Assembly: GCF_017551775.1 (NCBI RefSeq)
Contig: NZ_JAFZKX010000075.1
Span: 1-64,000 of the forward strand
DNA: 64,000 nucleotides
Source: Fibrobacter sp.
Lineage (GTDB): Bacteria > Fibrobacterota > Fibrobacteria > Fibrobacterales > Fibrobacteraceae
Direction of reading: 5' to 3'
The position numbers and the translations under genes were made by a program. The first letter of the stretch is position 1. Every line of letters starts with the position of its first letter. The notes beneath the pieces were generated by a model, which did not search any database, was not told the origin of the DNA, and saw only the letters and a list, made by a program, of their open reading frames with translations. Below are positions 50,938 through 59,600 of this stretch, in pieces.

Positions 50938-51760
50938 AAATAAACATCATCGTGTTCAATTTGGCGCGGTACTTCCACGTGAGTTCGTGCTTGGGCCCGA
51001 GAACTCCGAATAAAGTAAGCATCGCCTTCTTGGCGGCGCCGTCGTTCCATTCGGGTGCTTCCACGAACAGGTTCAGGAACGCCTGCAATGCGCTTTCGAA
51101 GTCTTCGGCGCAGGCGAGCTTGCATGCCTCGTGGTACACGATGGCTTCCTTGCCCGTAACGTCCTTCTTGGCGGCCTCGGCGTGGAAGTCGAGGAGTTCC
51201 AGCAGGGATTTCGCCTCGCGGTACTGGTCGTCGCCTTCGTTGAACTTCTGGAGCACGGTCTTCGCCTTCTCGGTGTCGCCGAGCCCGAGACTCGCCTTCG
51301 CCCACAGGAGCTGCAGCTTCTTGTCGTCGGGAGTCTTGGAGAGCGCTTCTTCGAGCATCGGGATGGCCTGGTCGAAGTTCTTCTGGGCAATAGCGTCTTC
51401 GAGGGCCATCTGGAACCGGGCCTCGTCGCTCACGAAGAACTTCTCGAGTCGCTTCTTCAGGTCGGCTTCGGGCAGCACGCCCGCGATGACGTCCGCAATC
51501 TGGCCTTTGTCCACCACGTGCACTTCGGGTACGGACTGCACGCGGAACGCCTGGATGAGCCGCATGTTCTCGCGCTCGTCGCAGCTCACTACGCCGAGGG
51601 TGAAGTCCATGCTGGTCGAAAGCTGGCCCATCAGCTGGGAGTAGGGCCCGCAGTCGGGGTATTCAGCGGAAGAGAAAAGCACCGCGACGGCGCGGGTCTC
51701 GGAGGCCTGGATGACCTCGGTCTCGAAATTTTCAGCGGTAATCTGTACAATTTTTGCCAT
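50936..51760 (-). CDS. thioredoxin-fold/TPR protein, CnoX (YbbN)-like, without CXXC
   Basis: A 274-residue protein with an N-terminal thioredoxin domain (AVLFSSAEYPDCGPYSQLMGQL, VVSCDERENMRLIQAFRVQSVPEVHVVDKGQ) and C-terminal TPR helices (FQMALEDAIAQKNFDQAIPMLEEALSKTPDDKKLQLLWAKASLGLGD and later repeats). In thioredoxins the active site is WCGPC; here it reads DCGPY, keeping only the first cysteine (Cys37). CnoX-type chaperedoxins also often lack the full motif and protect proteins from over-oxidation, passing clients to GroEL. Function by analogy. Confidence 0.85.
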   Translation of the reverse strand: MAKIVQITAENFETEVIQASETRAVAVLFSSAEYPDCGPYSQLMGQLSTSMDFTLGVVSCDERENMRLIQAFRVQSVPEVHVVDKGQIADVIAGVLPEADLKKRLEKFFVSDEARFQMALEDAIAQKNFDQAIPMLEEALSKTPDDKKLQLLWAKASLGLGDTEKAKTVLQKFNEGDDQYREAKSLLELLDFHAEAAKKDVTGKEAIVYHEACKLACAEDFESALQAFLNLFVEAPEWNDGAAKKAMLTLFGVLGPKHELTWKYRAKLNTMMFI

Positions 51761-51924
51761 GCGCCTAAATTTAGTTTAATAGTTTCCGGGGGGCTTCGGG
51801 TGCCGTTCCCGGTTGGTGAATTCTGGTTATTTGGCTTTTTTCGGGGAATTCGGGCAACTCAGAACCGCTGATTTCGATTTGGTGGAGTAGTGCTTGTAAT
51901 AATTAAATAACTATATTCAATAAC

Positions 51925-52431
51925 ATGAGTATATGTCCATTCTGCAAATCGGAAGTCGTCCAGAAGAAAATAGGCCATCTGGACCTGCGCATTTGCCCCA
52001 AGTGCTTTTCGACTTTTTTCCCGTGCGACCAGACGATGGCCCTGCGCGGTGACGTTCCTGATCGTTCGCGCGAAATGTGGTACAACGCCCTCAAGGCGAA
52101 GAACGTACCCGATCCTGATATGACGGGCGCCTGCTGTATCGATCACGGAGAACCTTTGGTAGACGGCAACATTCCCGATTACGGAATGCCCGGCAAGGTG
52201 ACGACATGCTGCAAGATGTTCCACCTGCCGCCGTCGCAGATGCTTGCCATCTTGAAGCGTACGCTGGATTCGCCGTTCCAGAAGCCTGCGTCCGCTTCGA
52301 CGAAACACCATTTCTTTTTTATTCGTGCAATCGACGCTCTTGTGAACAAGTGGTTTGGGGAAAAAATGCCTGAGGTCGACCCTCTGGATGAAATTCAGTA
52401 CAACCTCCACTTAAAGAAGATATTCGAATAA
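51925..52431 (+). CDS. zinc-ribbon protein of unknown function
   Basis: A 168-residue protein starting MSICPFCKSEVVQ...RICPKCFSTFFPC, a zinc ribbon of two CxxC knuckles as in the zf-TFIIB family. A further cysteine group follows (GACCIDHGEP and VTTCCKMFHLP), which may bind a second metal. The C-terminal third is helical. A TATATT box ends seven bases before the ATG, without a clear ribosome-binding site, so the operon message may be leaderless. It starts a four-gene unit with the next three genes (1-base gap, then overlaps). Confidence 0.7.
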   Translation: MSICPFCKSEVVQKKIGHLDLRICPKCFSTFFPCDQTMALRGDVPDRSREMWYNALKAKNVPDPDMTGACCIDHGEPLVDGNIPDYGMPGKVTTCCKMFHLPPSQMLAILKRTLDSPFQKPASASTKHHFFFIRAIDALVNKWFGEKMPEVDPLDEIQYNLHLKKIFE

Positions 52432-52432
52432 C

Positions 52433-53164
52433 ATGAAAAAAACATATGCCGTGCTCGCGATTGTCGCTGCTGCGATTCTCGTTGCTTACGCTCTACTTCC
52501 GGACAGGTCTTTTTCCGAAATCGTGTTCCCGCTTTCGGAAGGTGTTACTTTGGACAAGTACGACGACCGCCTTGACGGGGGCTCCTCGGAAGCGTCCATG
52601 GATTTGCACGATTCTTCTGCCGATTTTTCGTGTACGCTCGGGACCGATACCGCCGTCTTCGCGTGGTGCGGCCTGCTTTGGAATTTCGACCCGCAGGGTG
52701 AAAAGAATTACAGGAACTGGATGTTCGTGGATTCGCTCGTGTTCGATATCGACGCGAAGGGGACGGACGAAATCCTGGTCAAGGTATGGACGTACGATCC
52801 CGACGTGACGGACATCGAGAAGGCGCAGACCTTCAAGCTCTTGCTGAAGGAGATTCCCTTGAAGGCGGGGCGCCAGCGTGTGGCTATCCCGATGGAACAA
52901 CTCTATACTCCGGAATTCTGGTACGAGACTGCGGGTGTCGACCCGAAGTACAACAAGCGTCACCAGGAGTCTGTCGCCCGCTTTGAGATTACCCCGGGCT
53001 GGAACCAGCCGCGCGGCAAGGCCTTCTCCGTGAAGGTGCACTCGATTTCCGCAAACGGTGTGAGCAACTTCTATTTCGGTGTAGTGCTTTTCGCCTTCCT
53101 GATCATCACCATTATCGCAGTGGGCCGCAGCCACAAGGTTCATAATGACGAAGACAAGAATTAA
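52433..53164 (+). CDS. membrane-anchored beta-domain protein (first of a pair)
   Basis: A 243-residue protein with a membrane segment at each end (residues about 5-22 and 213-231) and a periplasmic domain between. The domain has a strand-rich pattern, VTLDKYDDRLDGGSSEASMDLHDSSADFSCTLG, that resembles carbohydrate-binding beta-sandwiches (DGGxS.....). The next gene has the same topology and motif (DAARGGFSTASMDLSDS), so the two are paralogues forming a likely complex. It starts one base after the zinc-ribbon stop. Function unknown. Confidence 0.68.
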   Translation: MKKTYAVLAIVAAAILVAYALLPDRSFSEIVFPLSEGVTLDKYDDRLDGGSSEASMDLHDSSADFSCTLGTDTAVFAWCGLLWNFDPQGEKNYRNWMFVDSLVFDIDAKGTDEILVKVWTYDPDVTDIEKAQTFKLLLKEIPLKAGRQRVAIPMEQLYTPEFWYETAGVDPKYNKRHQESVARFEITPGWNQPRGKAFSVKVHSISANGVSNFYFGVVLFAFLIITIIAVGRSHKVHNDEDKN

Positions 53165-53915
53165 ATATGCCGTAGGGTTCGTCTTTTTCGTTCTGTTGTT
53201 TGTGTGGGCCTGGTGCTTTGTCTCGTTCCGGCCTATTTCGTGCGAGTTCTTCCCGACGAGCCCGTTCGAATTTTACGAACTGACGGACGCCGCGCGTGGC
53301 GGCTTTTCGACTGCGTCCATGGACCTTTCGGATTCCCTGCTCAGTGTCGAAGTCAACGTGCGCTCGGGTGTCGCGTATCCGGCGGTCGGCGTGGGCTTCA
53401 ACCTGAAATCCGTGCACAACCGCCCCGTGGACCATTTCGACTTCTCGGTGTACGATACGCTGGAAATTGTTTTCGCGACCAGGCGCATGTCTTCGGTTTC
53501 TATCCGTATCCTTACCGACGATCCCGCGTATAGCAAGGTCGGCCTCCGCGAAACGTTCCGCCCGGTTGTGTACAACGTGCCGGCATCCCGCTCGTTCGAT
53601 ACCGTGAAGGTCCCGGTGAATGGGTTCAAGACTGCCGTGTGGTGGCTTGCCGCCATGGGCTTGGAAGAAGATGACGGCCTTACGCACCTGCACAGGAGTA
53701 CCGCGCTCGAAATTGCGAACGGCGATGGTATCCTGCGCGGAATCTCCGACGAAATTAGCGTCAAGAGCCTGCGCGCCTGGGGCGTGAGCCGCGATTTCGA
53801 AAACGTGATGTATGCTATTTTGATTGTGATGGTGGTGACGTTCGTGATTCTCGAAACGGTGACGCTCAAGAGGAACCCGAACGAGCCTCCGAAAAACGGG
53901 GGACAAAATGTCTAG
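53145..53915 (+). CDS. membrane-anchored beta-domain protein (second of a pair)
   Basis: A 256-residue paralogue of the preceding protein: N-terminal membrane segment (YAVGFVFFVLLFVWAWCFV), a periplasmic beta-rich domain (GGFSTASMDLSDSLLSVEVNV; YDTLEIVFATRRMSSVSIRILTDD) and a C-terminal membrane segment (VMYAILIVMVVTFVILETV). It overlaps the preceding gene by 20 bases and the transporter gene by eight. A role as sensor or receptor working with the transporter is a guess. Confidence 0.68.
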   Translation: MTKTRIKYAVGFVFFVLLFVWAWCFVSFRPISCEFFPTSPFEFYELTDAARGGFSTASMDLSDSLLSVEVNVRSGVAYPAVGVGFNLKSVHNRPVDHFDFSVYDTLEIVFATRRMSSVSIRILTDDPAYSKVGLRETFRPVVYNVPASRSFDTVKVPVNGFKTAVWWLAAMGLEEDDGLTHLHRSTALEIANGDGILRGISDEISVKSLRAWGVSRDFENVMYAILIVMVVTFVILETVTLKRNPNEPPKNGGQNV

Positions 53916-55032
53916 ATACTGGAATCTTGACCGCGTGATGCGGTTTGTACTTTGGAGCCTCGGGATAGGGCTTTCCGTTGTCCTGGTTTATTATCTGCGT
54001 GGCGTGCTCTTCCCGTTCTTTGCCGCGTTCCTGATGGCCTATATCGTCGACCCGATTGTGAACTGGCTGCAGAAGAAGGTGAAACACCGCGTTATTGCTG
54101 TCATTATCGTGCTTGTCGCTGTCGTGCTCGCTTTGTTCGGGTTCGGCAAGTTCTTCATTCCGCAGATTGTTCGCGAAGTGCAGACTTTGGGAACGTTGAT
54201 AACCCGCCTGTTTACGGACTCTGAATGGCTTTCTCGCTTGAACGAAATCCTGCCCGCCAATTTGCTCGATTCCGTCCGTTCGATGATTTCTTGGGACAAG
54301 CTAGCGGGCGCCATGCAGCGTCTCGATTTCTGGAGCGAAGTCCAGAGTATAGCATCGAAGGTATTGCCCGGAGCCTGGGGCGTGCTTTCTTATACGGGTA
54401 CGGTTGTCGTGTGGTTCTCTAGTGCGGCAGTCATCTTCATGTACCTCGTGTTCATCATGCTCGATATGCACAAGCTCCGTTCCGGCGCTCTCAGCATGTT
54501 CCCGACACGCATGCGCAAGGATGCTAGTTTGTTTGCAAAAGAGACAGACAAGTTCATGGGCAACTACTTCCGTGCACAGGCGCTGGTCGCCCTGATCGTC
54601 GGAATCCTTTACGCCATCGGCTTTGGCGTGATGGGACTGCCTATGGGAGTCGCCTTCGGACTTTTCTCCGGTGCGCTCAACATGATTCCGTACATGCAGC
54701 TCACGACGATTCCGCTTGCACTGCTACTGGCGGTCGTCTACGCCCTCAATACCGGGCTTCCGTTCTGGGAGGTCGCGATCATCATCGGCTCCATTTATTT
54801 GGTCGTGCAGGTTATCGAAGACTTCTTCTTGGTGCCGCGCATTGTCGGTAAGTCGATGGATCTTCCGCCCGTCGGAATTCTCCTCTCTCTTTCCGTGTGG
54901 GGTAAGTTGTTGGGCTTCTTAGGTTTACTCGTTGCAATCCCATTTACATGCCTGTGTCTTGTGTATGTGAAGAAATTCCACGAGAGGACAGACGCTTCTG
55001 AAGAAAAAGTCGAACCGGCCCCCGAGGCTTGA
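53908..55032 (+). CDS. AI-2E family transporter
   Basis: A 374-residue polytopic membrane protein with about seven to eight helices of the PerM/YdiK/TqsA family. Diagnostic stretches are PFFAAFLMAYIVDPIVNWLQKK, a soluble insert of about residues 85-155, FMGNYFRAQALVALIVGILYAIGFGVMGLPMGVAFGLFSGALNMIPYMQ, and IEDFFLVPRIVGKSMDLPPVGILLSL. Family members export small molecules such as autoinducer-2, or act as Na+/H+ antiporters; the substrate here is unknown. It ends the four-gene operon. Confidence 0.9.
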   Translation: MSRYWNLDRVMRFVLWSLGIGLSVVLVYYLRGVLFPFFAAFLMAYIVDPIVNWLQKKVKHRVIAVIIVLVAVVLALFGFGKFFIPQIVREVQTLGTLITRLFTDSEWLSRLNEILPANLLDSVRSMISWDKLAGAMQRLDFWSEVQSIASKVLPGAWGVLSYTGTVVVWFSSAAVIFMYLVFIMLDMHKLRSGALSMFPTRMRKDASLFAKETDKFMGNYFRAQALVALIVGILYAIGFGVMGLPMGVAFGLFSGALNMIPYMQLTTIPLALLLAVVYALNTGLPFWEVAIIIGSIYLVVQVIEDFFLVPRIVGKSMDLPPVGILLSLSVWGKLLGFLGLLVAIPFTCLCLVYVKKFHERTDASEEKVEPAPEA

Positions 55033-55070
55033 TTTCATGGGCTTTGAAACGATTTTTTTCAAAAAATATC

Positions 55071-55098
55071 TTCCACATGAGAAAAAAAAAGGTATAAT
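55071..55098 (+). promoter_or_regulatory. promoter of the HU gene
   Basis: TTCCAC (55071-55076), a 16-base spacer and a perfect TATAAT (55093-55098), followed by AAGGAG (55128-55133) seven bases before the ATG. Confidence 0.7.
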
Positions 55099-55140
55099 AT
55101 CACCATACAATTTAATCTCAACAACTCAAGGAGTTAAAAA

Positions 55141-55455
55141 ATGAACAAACAAGAACTCATCGACGCCATCCTCGCTAACAAGGAAGCTGGTATTGAATCT
55201 AAGGCTGCTGCTGCTCGCGCTGTTGACGCAGTGCTCGACGGCATCGCCGCTGGTGTCAAGAAGGACGGCAACGTTCAGCTCATCGGTTTCGGTACCTTCG
55301 CTGTGAAGGAACGCGCTGCTCGTGACGGCCGCAATCCGCTCACCGGCGAAAAGATCAAGATCAAGGCCTCCAAGACCGTCAGCTTCAAGGCCGGCGCCGC
55401 TCTCAAGGCTTCTGTCGCTTCCAAGAAGGCCGCTGCCAAGAAGGGCAAGAAGTAA
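55141..55455 (+). CDS. HU-family DNA-binding protein
   Basis: A 104-residue nucleoid protein. The N-terminus (MNKQELIDAILANKEAGIESKAAAARAVDAVLDGI) forms the dimer helices; FGTFAVKERAARDGRNPLTGEKIKIKASKTVSFKAGAALK includes the DNA-binding arm with the GRNPLTGE tip. It is about 14 residues longer than standard HU because of a Lys/Ala-rich tail (SVASKKAAAKKGKK), reminiscent of histone H1-like tails. Codons are strongly biased, fitting high expression. Own promoter and terminator. Confidence 0.95.
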   Translation: MNKQELIDAILANKEAGIESKAAAARAVDAVLDGIAAGVKKDGNVQLIGFGTFAVKERAARDGRNPLTGEKIKIKASKTVSFKAGAALKASVASKKAAAKKGKK

Positions 55456-55479
55456 TTTTTACTTCGGCTGAATTTAGGG

Positions 55480-55507
55480 AACCGCTCTTCGGAGCGGTTT
55501 TCTTTTT
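55480..55507 (+). terminator. terminator of the HU gene
   Basis: ACCGCTC and GAGCGGT pair around TTCG and are followed by TTTCTTTTTG. Confidence 0.9.
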
Positions 55508-55520
55508 GTTTTTTAGACAT

Positions 55521-55552
55521 AAAAAAAGACCCCGCTTTCGCAGGGTCTTTTT
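55521..55552 (-). terminator. terminator of tRNA-Val
   Basis: AAAAAGACCC and GGGTCTTTTT pair; on the minus strand the stem is followed by seven T. It lies four bases behind the tRNA. Confidence 0.85.
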
Positions 55553-55555
55553 CAG

Positions 55556-55629
55556 TGGTCGATACAGAACTCGAATCTGTGACCTCCACCATGTCAAGGT
55601 GGCGCTCTAACCAACTGAGCTAATCGACC
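55556..55629 (-). tRNA. tRNA-Val (anticodon GAC)
   Basis: On the minus strand a 74-base cloverleaf: acceptor GGTCGAT with ATCGACC, D-arm GCTCAGTTGGTTAGAGC, anticodon stem CCACC/GGTGG with loop TTGACAT giving anticodon GAC, and T-arm with TTCGAGT. CCA is not encoded. Confidence 0.94.
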
Positions 55630-55643
55630 ATTAAGGTAGCCCA

Positions 55644-55672
55644 ATAGTAGAAACTTGGGCGGGTTTTGTCAA
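55644..55672 (-). promoter_or_regulatory. promoter of tRNA-Val
   Basis: On the minus strand a perfect TTGACA, a 17-base spacer and TACTAT, 14 bases before the tRNA. Confidence 0.8.
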
Positions 55673-55695
55673 GGGGAAACCGCTTTTTTTTGCCA

Positions 55696-56199
55696 CTACC
55701 GGTCTTCCGCGGGTATCCAGTACCGTAGCCTGCCCGTGATATGCAGCCTGGGGAGCGATTCCTTGCAGTATCCGCTCCTGCAGTCCTGCACGTACAGGGA
55801 AAGGTCCGCCGTCCAGGTGGAATCGTCCTTCTGGTCGAAATGGACGATGCTGCTGTCGGCGTAAATCATGGATTTTTCCGTATTCTCGGCGATGAACCAG
55901 GAATATTGCCCCTGAACGGGGGCATTGTTGCCCAGGGTGGGCCTGTTCACCATGATCGAGAACTGGTCGCCGCGGCTGCTTTCCTCGGGGCGCGTTTTCA
56001 GGTACAGGTAATGGTGGCTGTTGCGGATGAACGGGATTTCGACGTCGTCCGCGTCGAGCTCGATGGTGTGGCTCTCCCCGCCATTGATCTTGTACTTGAT
56101 ATAGCCCCCGCCCTTCACTTCCCAACTGTCGTTGATGCCGCTGCAGGCGACAAGCCCGAGCGACAGCGTGACGGCCGTGAAAATGCGGTGCGGGTGCAT
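55696..56199 (-). CDS. small lipoprotein of unknown function
   Basis: A 167-residue predicted lipoprotein with signal MHPHRIFTAVTLSLGLVAC (Cys19 acylated). The mature part is strand-rich (WEVKGGGYIKYKINGGESHTIELDADDVEIPFI, FSIMVNRPTLGNNAPVQGQYSWFI, WTADLSLYVQDCRSGYCKESLPRLHITGRLRYW) with one likely disulfide (DCRSGYC). No family is recognised. It lies six bases downstream of the DUF6941 gene and so is probably in one operon with it and the large Ig-like lipoprotein. Confidence 0.7.
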   Translation of the reverse strand: MHPHRIFTAVTLSLGLVACSGINDSWEVKGGGYIKYKINGGESHTIELDADDVEIPFIRNSHHYLYLKTRPEESSRGDQFSIMVNRPTLGNNAPVQGQYSWFIAENTEKSMIYADSSIVHFDQKDDSTWTADLSLYVQDCRSGYCKESLPRLHITGRLRYWIPAEDR

Positions 56200-56205
56200 T
56201 CCCTG

Positions 56206-56655
56206 CTAGTTCCTTATCTCGCCGTTGTTAGCCGGCGGATTGGCCTGCTTTGCGCGCGGGTCTTCGAGAATGTACAGCGGGAGCGTCGCAATTTCTTCGT
56301 CATCGATATGCAGGCGCACGATGTACTTGTCGGGGCGGGCAATCTGCAGGCGCTGCATGTTCAGCACCAGGTTGATTGCCGCGGTGTCGAGACCGGTGGC
56401 CACGGGTTCGAACGGGATGTTGGATTCCATCACGGGAACGATCGGGTGACCGCATACATCTTCAATGGAAAGCGCGAGCTTGTGCGTTCCTGCTTCCGCC
56501 CTCAGGTAACGGATGCGGAACGCCGCGGCGCACTGCGGTATGACAAAGGGGAACTGCGGCGGGAAAGCCCTGTCGAATGCTCCGAGAATGTTAAGTCTAC
56601 CACCTACTCCGTTCGCTGTCGCTGCGTCACAAATTGCTGCAATTTCAATATTCAT
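56206..56655 (-). CDS. DUF6941 family protein
   Basis: A 149-residue cytoplasmic protein starting MNIEIAAICDAATANGVGGRLNILGAFDRAFPPQFPFVIPQCAAAFRIRY, the signature of the widespread DUF6941 family, whose function is unknown. The C-terminus (INLVLNMQRLQIARPDKYIVRLHIDDEEIATLPLYI) looks like a beta-sandwich. The ATG at 56655 overlaps the stop of the 1794-residue lipoprotein gene (TAATG), so the two are translationally coupled; an earlier in-frame ATG lies inside that gene. Confidence 0.75.
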   Translation of the reverse strand: MNIEIAAICDAATANGVGGRLNILGAFDRAFPPQFPFVIPQCAAAFRIRYLRAEAGTHKLALSIEDVCGHPIVPVMESNIPFEPVATGLDTAAINLVLNMQRLQIARPDKYIVRLHIDDEEIATLPLYILEDPRAKQANPPANNGEIRN

Positions 56656-59600
56656 TAATGAACCGTCCATGTGTCGGCCACGTATTTCATTACGATGGGG
56701 CCGAAGTTTTTGTCTCTACCGCCTGCGTTTTCCCAGGCGAGCATGGAAATGTAGATTTTTCCGTTCGCGCTGACAGCGATGCTCGGGACTGCACCGCGGA
56801 GATAGTAGTGCTTGTTGTTGTAGAACACGGCCTTGAAGTAGGGCAGTTCGTTTTCGCCGAGGAGCTTCCATTTGTTGCCGTCCAGGTGGAACGCGTGGCT
56901 CTGCGCAAGCGAAACCTTGCCCTTGTCGTCGACGATGGCGTACAGCTTCCCGTCGAAGGTCGTGAGGCTGATATGGTAGGCCAGGATACCTTCGTGGATG
57001 GACTTGCCGAAGGCGCCGGTCTTGGTCCACGATATGGAAGAAGAGCCTACAGTTCCCTTGTATACATAAGGACCGTACTTCTCGGTGTCGCGGTTCAGGA
57101 AGCCCATGTAGAGCGTGTTGCCGTCGGTAGCGAGGTTCACGCCGTTCACGTTGGTTGCAAAGCTTTCTGTACGGTGACTCAGGTTATTGGCGTTGTCATA
57201 GAGTGCGTAGTAGGCTACGTAGCTCGATGTGGTGTCAACAAGGATGAATGCAATGGAGCCGTTTTGTAGATATGCGGACTGTAGTTCGCGCATCTTTGTC
57301 GGGTTTTCCTTATAGGAGGTGTCGCAGACATCTCTGTGGTTTACCCTGTGGCAGTTGATTTCTTGTTTTAACGGCGCGGCAATCTCTGTCGAGATCCATC
57401 CCGAACCGTTCCAACGGCTGAATGCGGGCATCTTCGTCGATTTATCTATGTAGCTTACGGCCGGCCGGTCGGTCGTGCCGGGCTTGCAGGTGATGCTGAT
57501 GCTCGAAGCGCTGCCGCTGATGTCGGCGGTGCCGAGGCGGGCCCATGTGGACGTTCCGCCGGTCGACTTGTAGACATTCAACTTGCCCGAGCTCGTGAGC
57601 ACGGCGAGGAAGAGATTCGAACCGTCGCTGGCCGTCTTGAGCGCTGCGACGGAATCCGATGCCGTCATAGGCTCCATATTTGTCCAAGAGTCTCCATTCA
57701 GGTACGATGTCTTTATTGTCGTGCTGTTCTGCAGGTATGCGATGATGGCCTTGTTGCCTACCGTGGCGAGTGCCGGCGGGGTCGTCATCTTGGTCTTCTC
57801 GAGAACCGTATCGCGGGCGAGGTTCCTCCATGCCTTGCGGAAGTAAACCCTGCGGCAGACTTCATCGGCGCGGTGCCTGGAGTAGAACGACTGCGTCGGG
57901 TGAGCGGAGGTGCTGTCGCGGTAGTCGAGGCAGATGCTCACGGAATTTTCCGTGGAGCTGCGGATGAACGCCGAGTTGAATTCTGCGATGCTCGTGTCGA
58001 GGGAGCCGTCATGGTTGCCCTGGTAGTAGTTGTCGTCGACGTTGCTGAAGCTCCACCAGAAGTCCTGGTTGTTCTTGTCGCCGATGGTGCCAATCGAGGA
58101 GTGCTTGCCACCCCAGCTGGTGTCGTAGAAGTAGTAGGCTTCGCCGTTGTCGAAGGATTCGTCGCCGCTCCACATGTAGACCGTGTCGGCCGCGGTAATC
58201 ACGCCCACGGGCGGCTGGCTGATGAAGTTGACCGCGGTCGTATCCTTGAATACGGCCTTCGTGCTGGCTTCTTCGGCGGAGACGACGCAGAACATGTCCT
58301 TGCCGCTGCTTGTAAACGAGGAATCGCGGTAGTCGTAGAAACTGGAACCGTTCGCGTAGTAGTCATATCGCGGGACGTCCTTTTCGAGCGACTTCTTTGT
58401 CTTCGCGTCGAAGCATTCCCATGAGAACCAGCTGATTCCCTGCCACACGTTGTTGACGCTGGCGTTGAGCTCGACGACGTTTCCGGCGGTGATGTAGACG
58501 ACTTCGTCCTTCACCTGGATGGACGGGATTTCGGTCGAGAATATGACGTTCATCGTATCCATCGCGGTGTTGTCGTCGTCGTCGGTGACTCGGGCGACGC
58601 AGTAGAATGTGGCCACTGCGGCGGGTGCCTTCCATACGGTGTCGAACTGCGAGACCGTCTTCCAGTTCCTGTCGATATCGGAGGGCGAGCCGCAGCTCCA
58701 TTCGCGCTTCGCGATGTAGCCGGGGTAGTCGGGGTAGTCGTAGGCGGTCGCGTTCAGCACGATGTTGTAGCCTTCACGGACAATCACGGATTCCGTGTTG
58801 ACTATGACGGTGGGCGGCGCCTGGATGATGTTGATGATGGTCGTGTCGCGGGCCGTGTTGCCGTCGTCATCGGTGACGCGGATGATGCAGCGGTAGCCGT
58901 TCTGCGCGGTCGCGGGCATGACTGCGGAGTAGTTGGGAGAATTCGGGCTCGAGAAGGTGAAGCCGATGTTCTGGGCTCCCGCGGAACCGCAGCCCCATTC
59001 GTACAGTACAATTTGGCCGTAACGGTCGTTGGCGATGGCGTCGAGCCTGATGGTATCCTTCGGGGTGACGGTGTAGTTGCCGAGAACCTGCACGGTCGGC
59101 GGGTCCTGCAATACGGTGAACGTGGCGGTATCTGCCGCCTTGTTGCCGTCGTCATCGGTGACGCGGATGGCGCAGTACCATGTGCATGCCTCGGGCGGCA
59201 TCGTGACGGTCGGCGTGGTGCCGTTGGAGAAGCTGGTCCAGTTGTTCTTCAGGTTGTTCTTGACGCTGTCGCAGGCGAGCTCGTAACCGACCAGCTGTCC
59301 CAGCGTGTCTATCGCTATGTAGCCGAGCCTTACCTGGTCCTTGATGGTGAGGGTCTGGCTCGCGATGTTCAGGGAGATGTAGGGGAGGTCCTGCAATACC
59401 TTGAACTGCACGGTGTCGCTTGCGAATTCGCCGTCATCGTCGGTCGCCTTCACGATGCACTTGTAGTTTTCGGTGGCGGTACCCGGCATCAGCACGGTGA
59501 TGGGCTCGTTCGTGATGCTCTTCTTCGGCGTGTCGAATACGGTGTTGTTGTCGAAGGAGAACATGGTGCCGTTCGTGCAACCCCAGTCGAGTCGCTGGAT

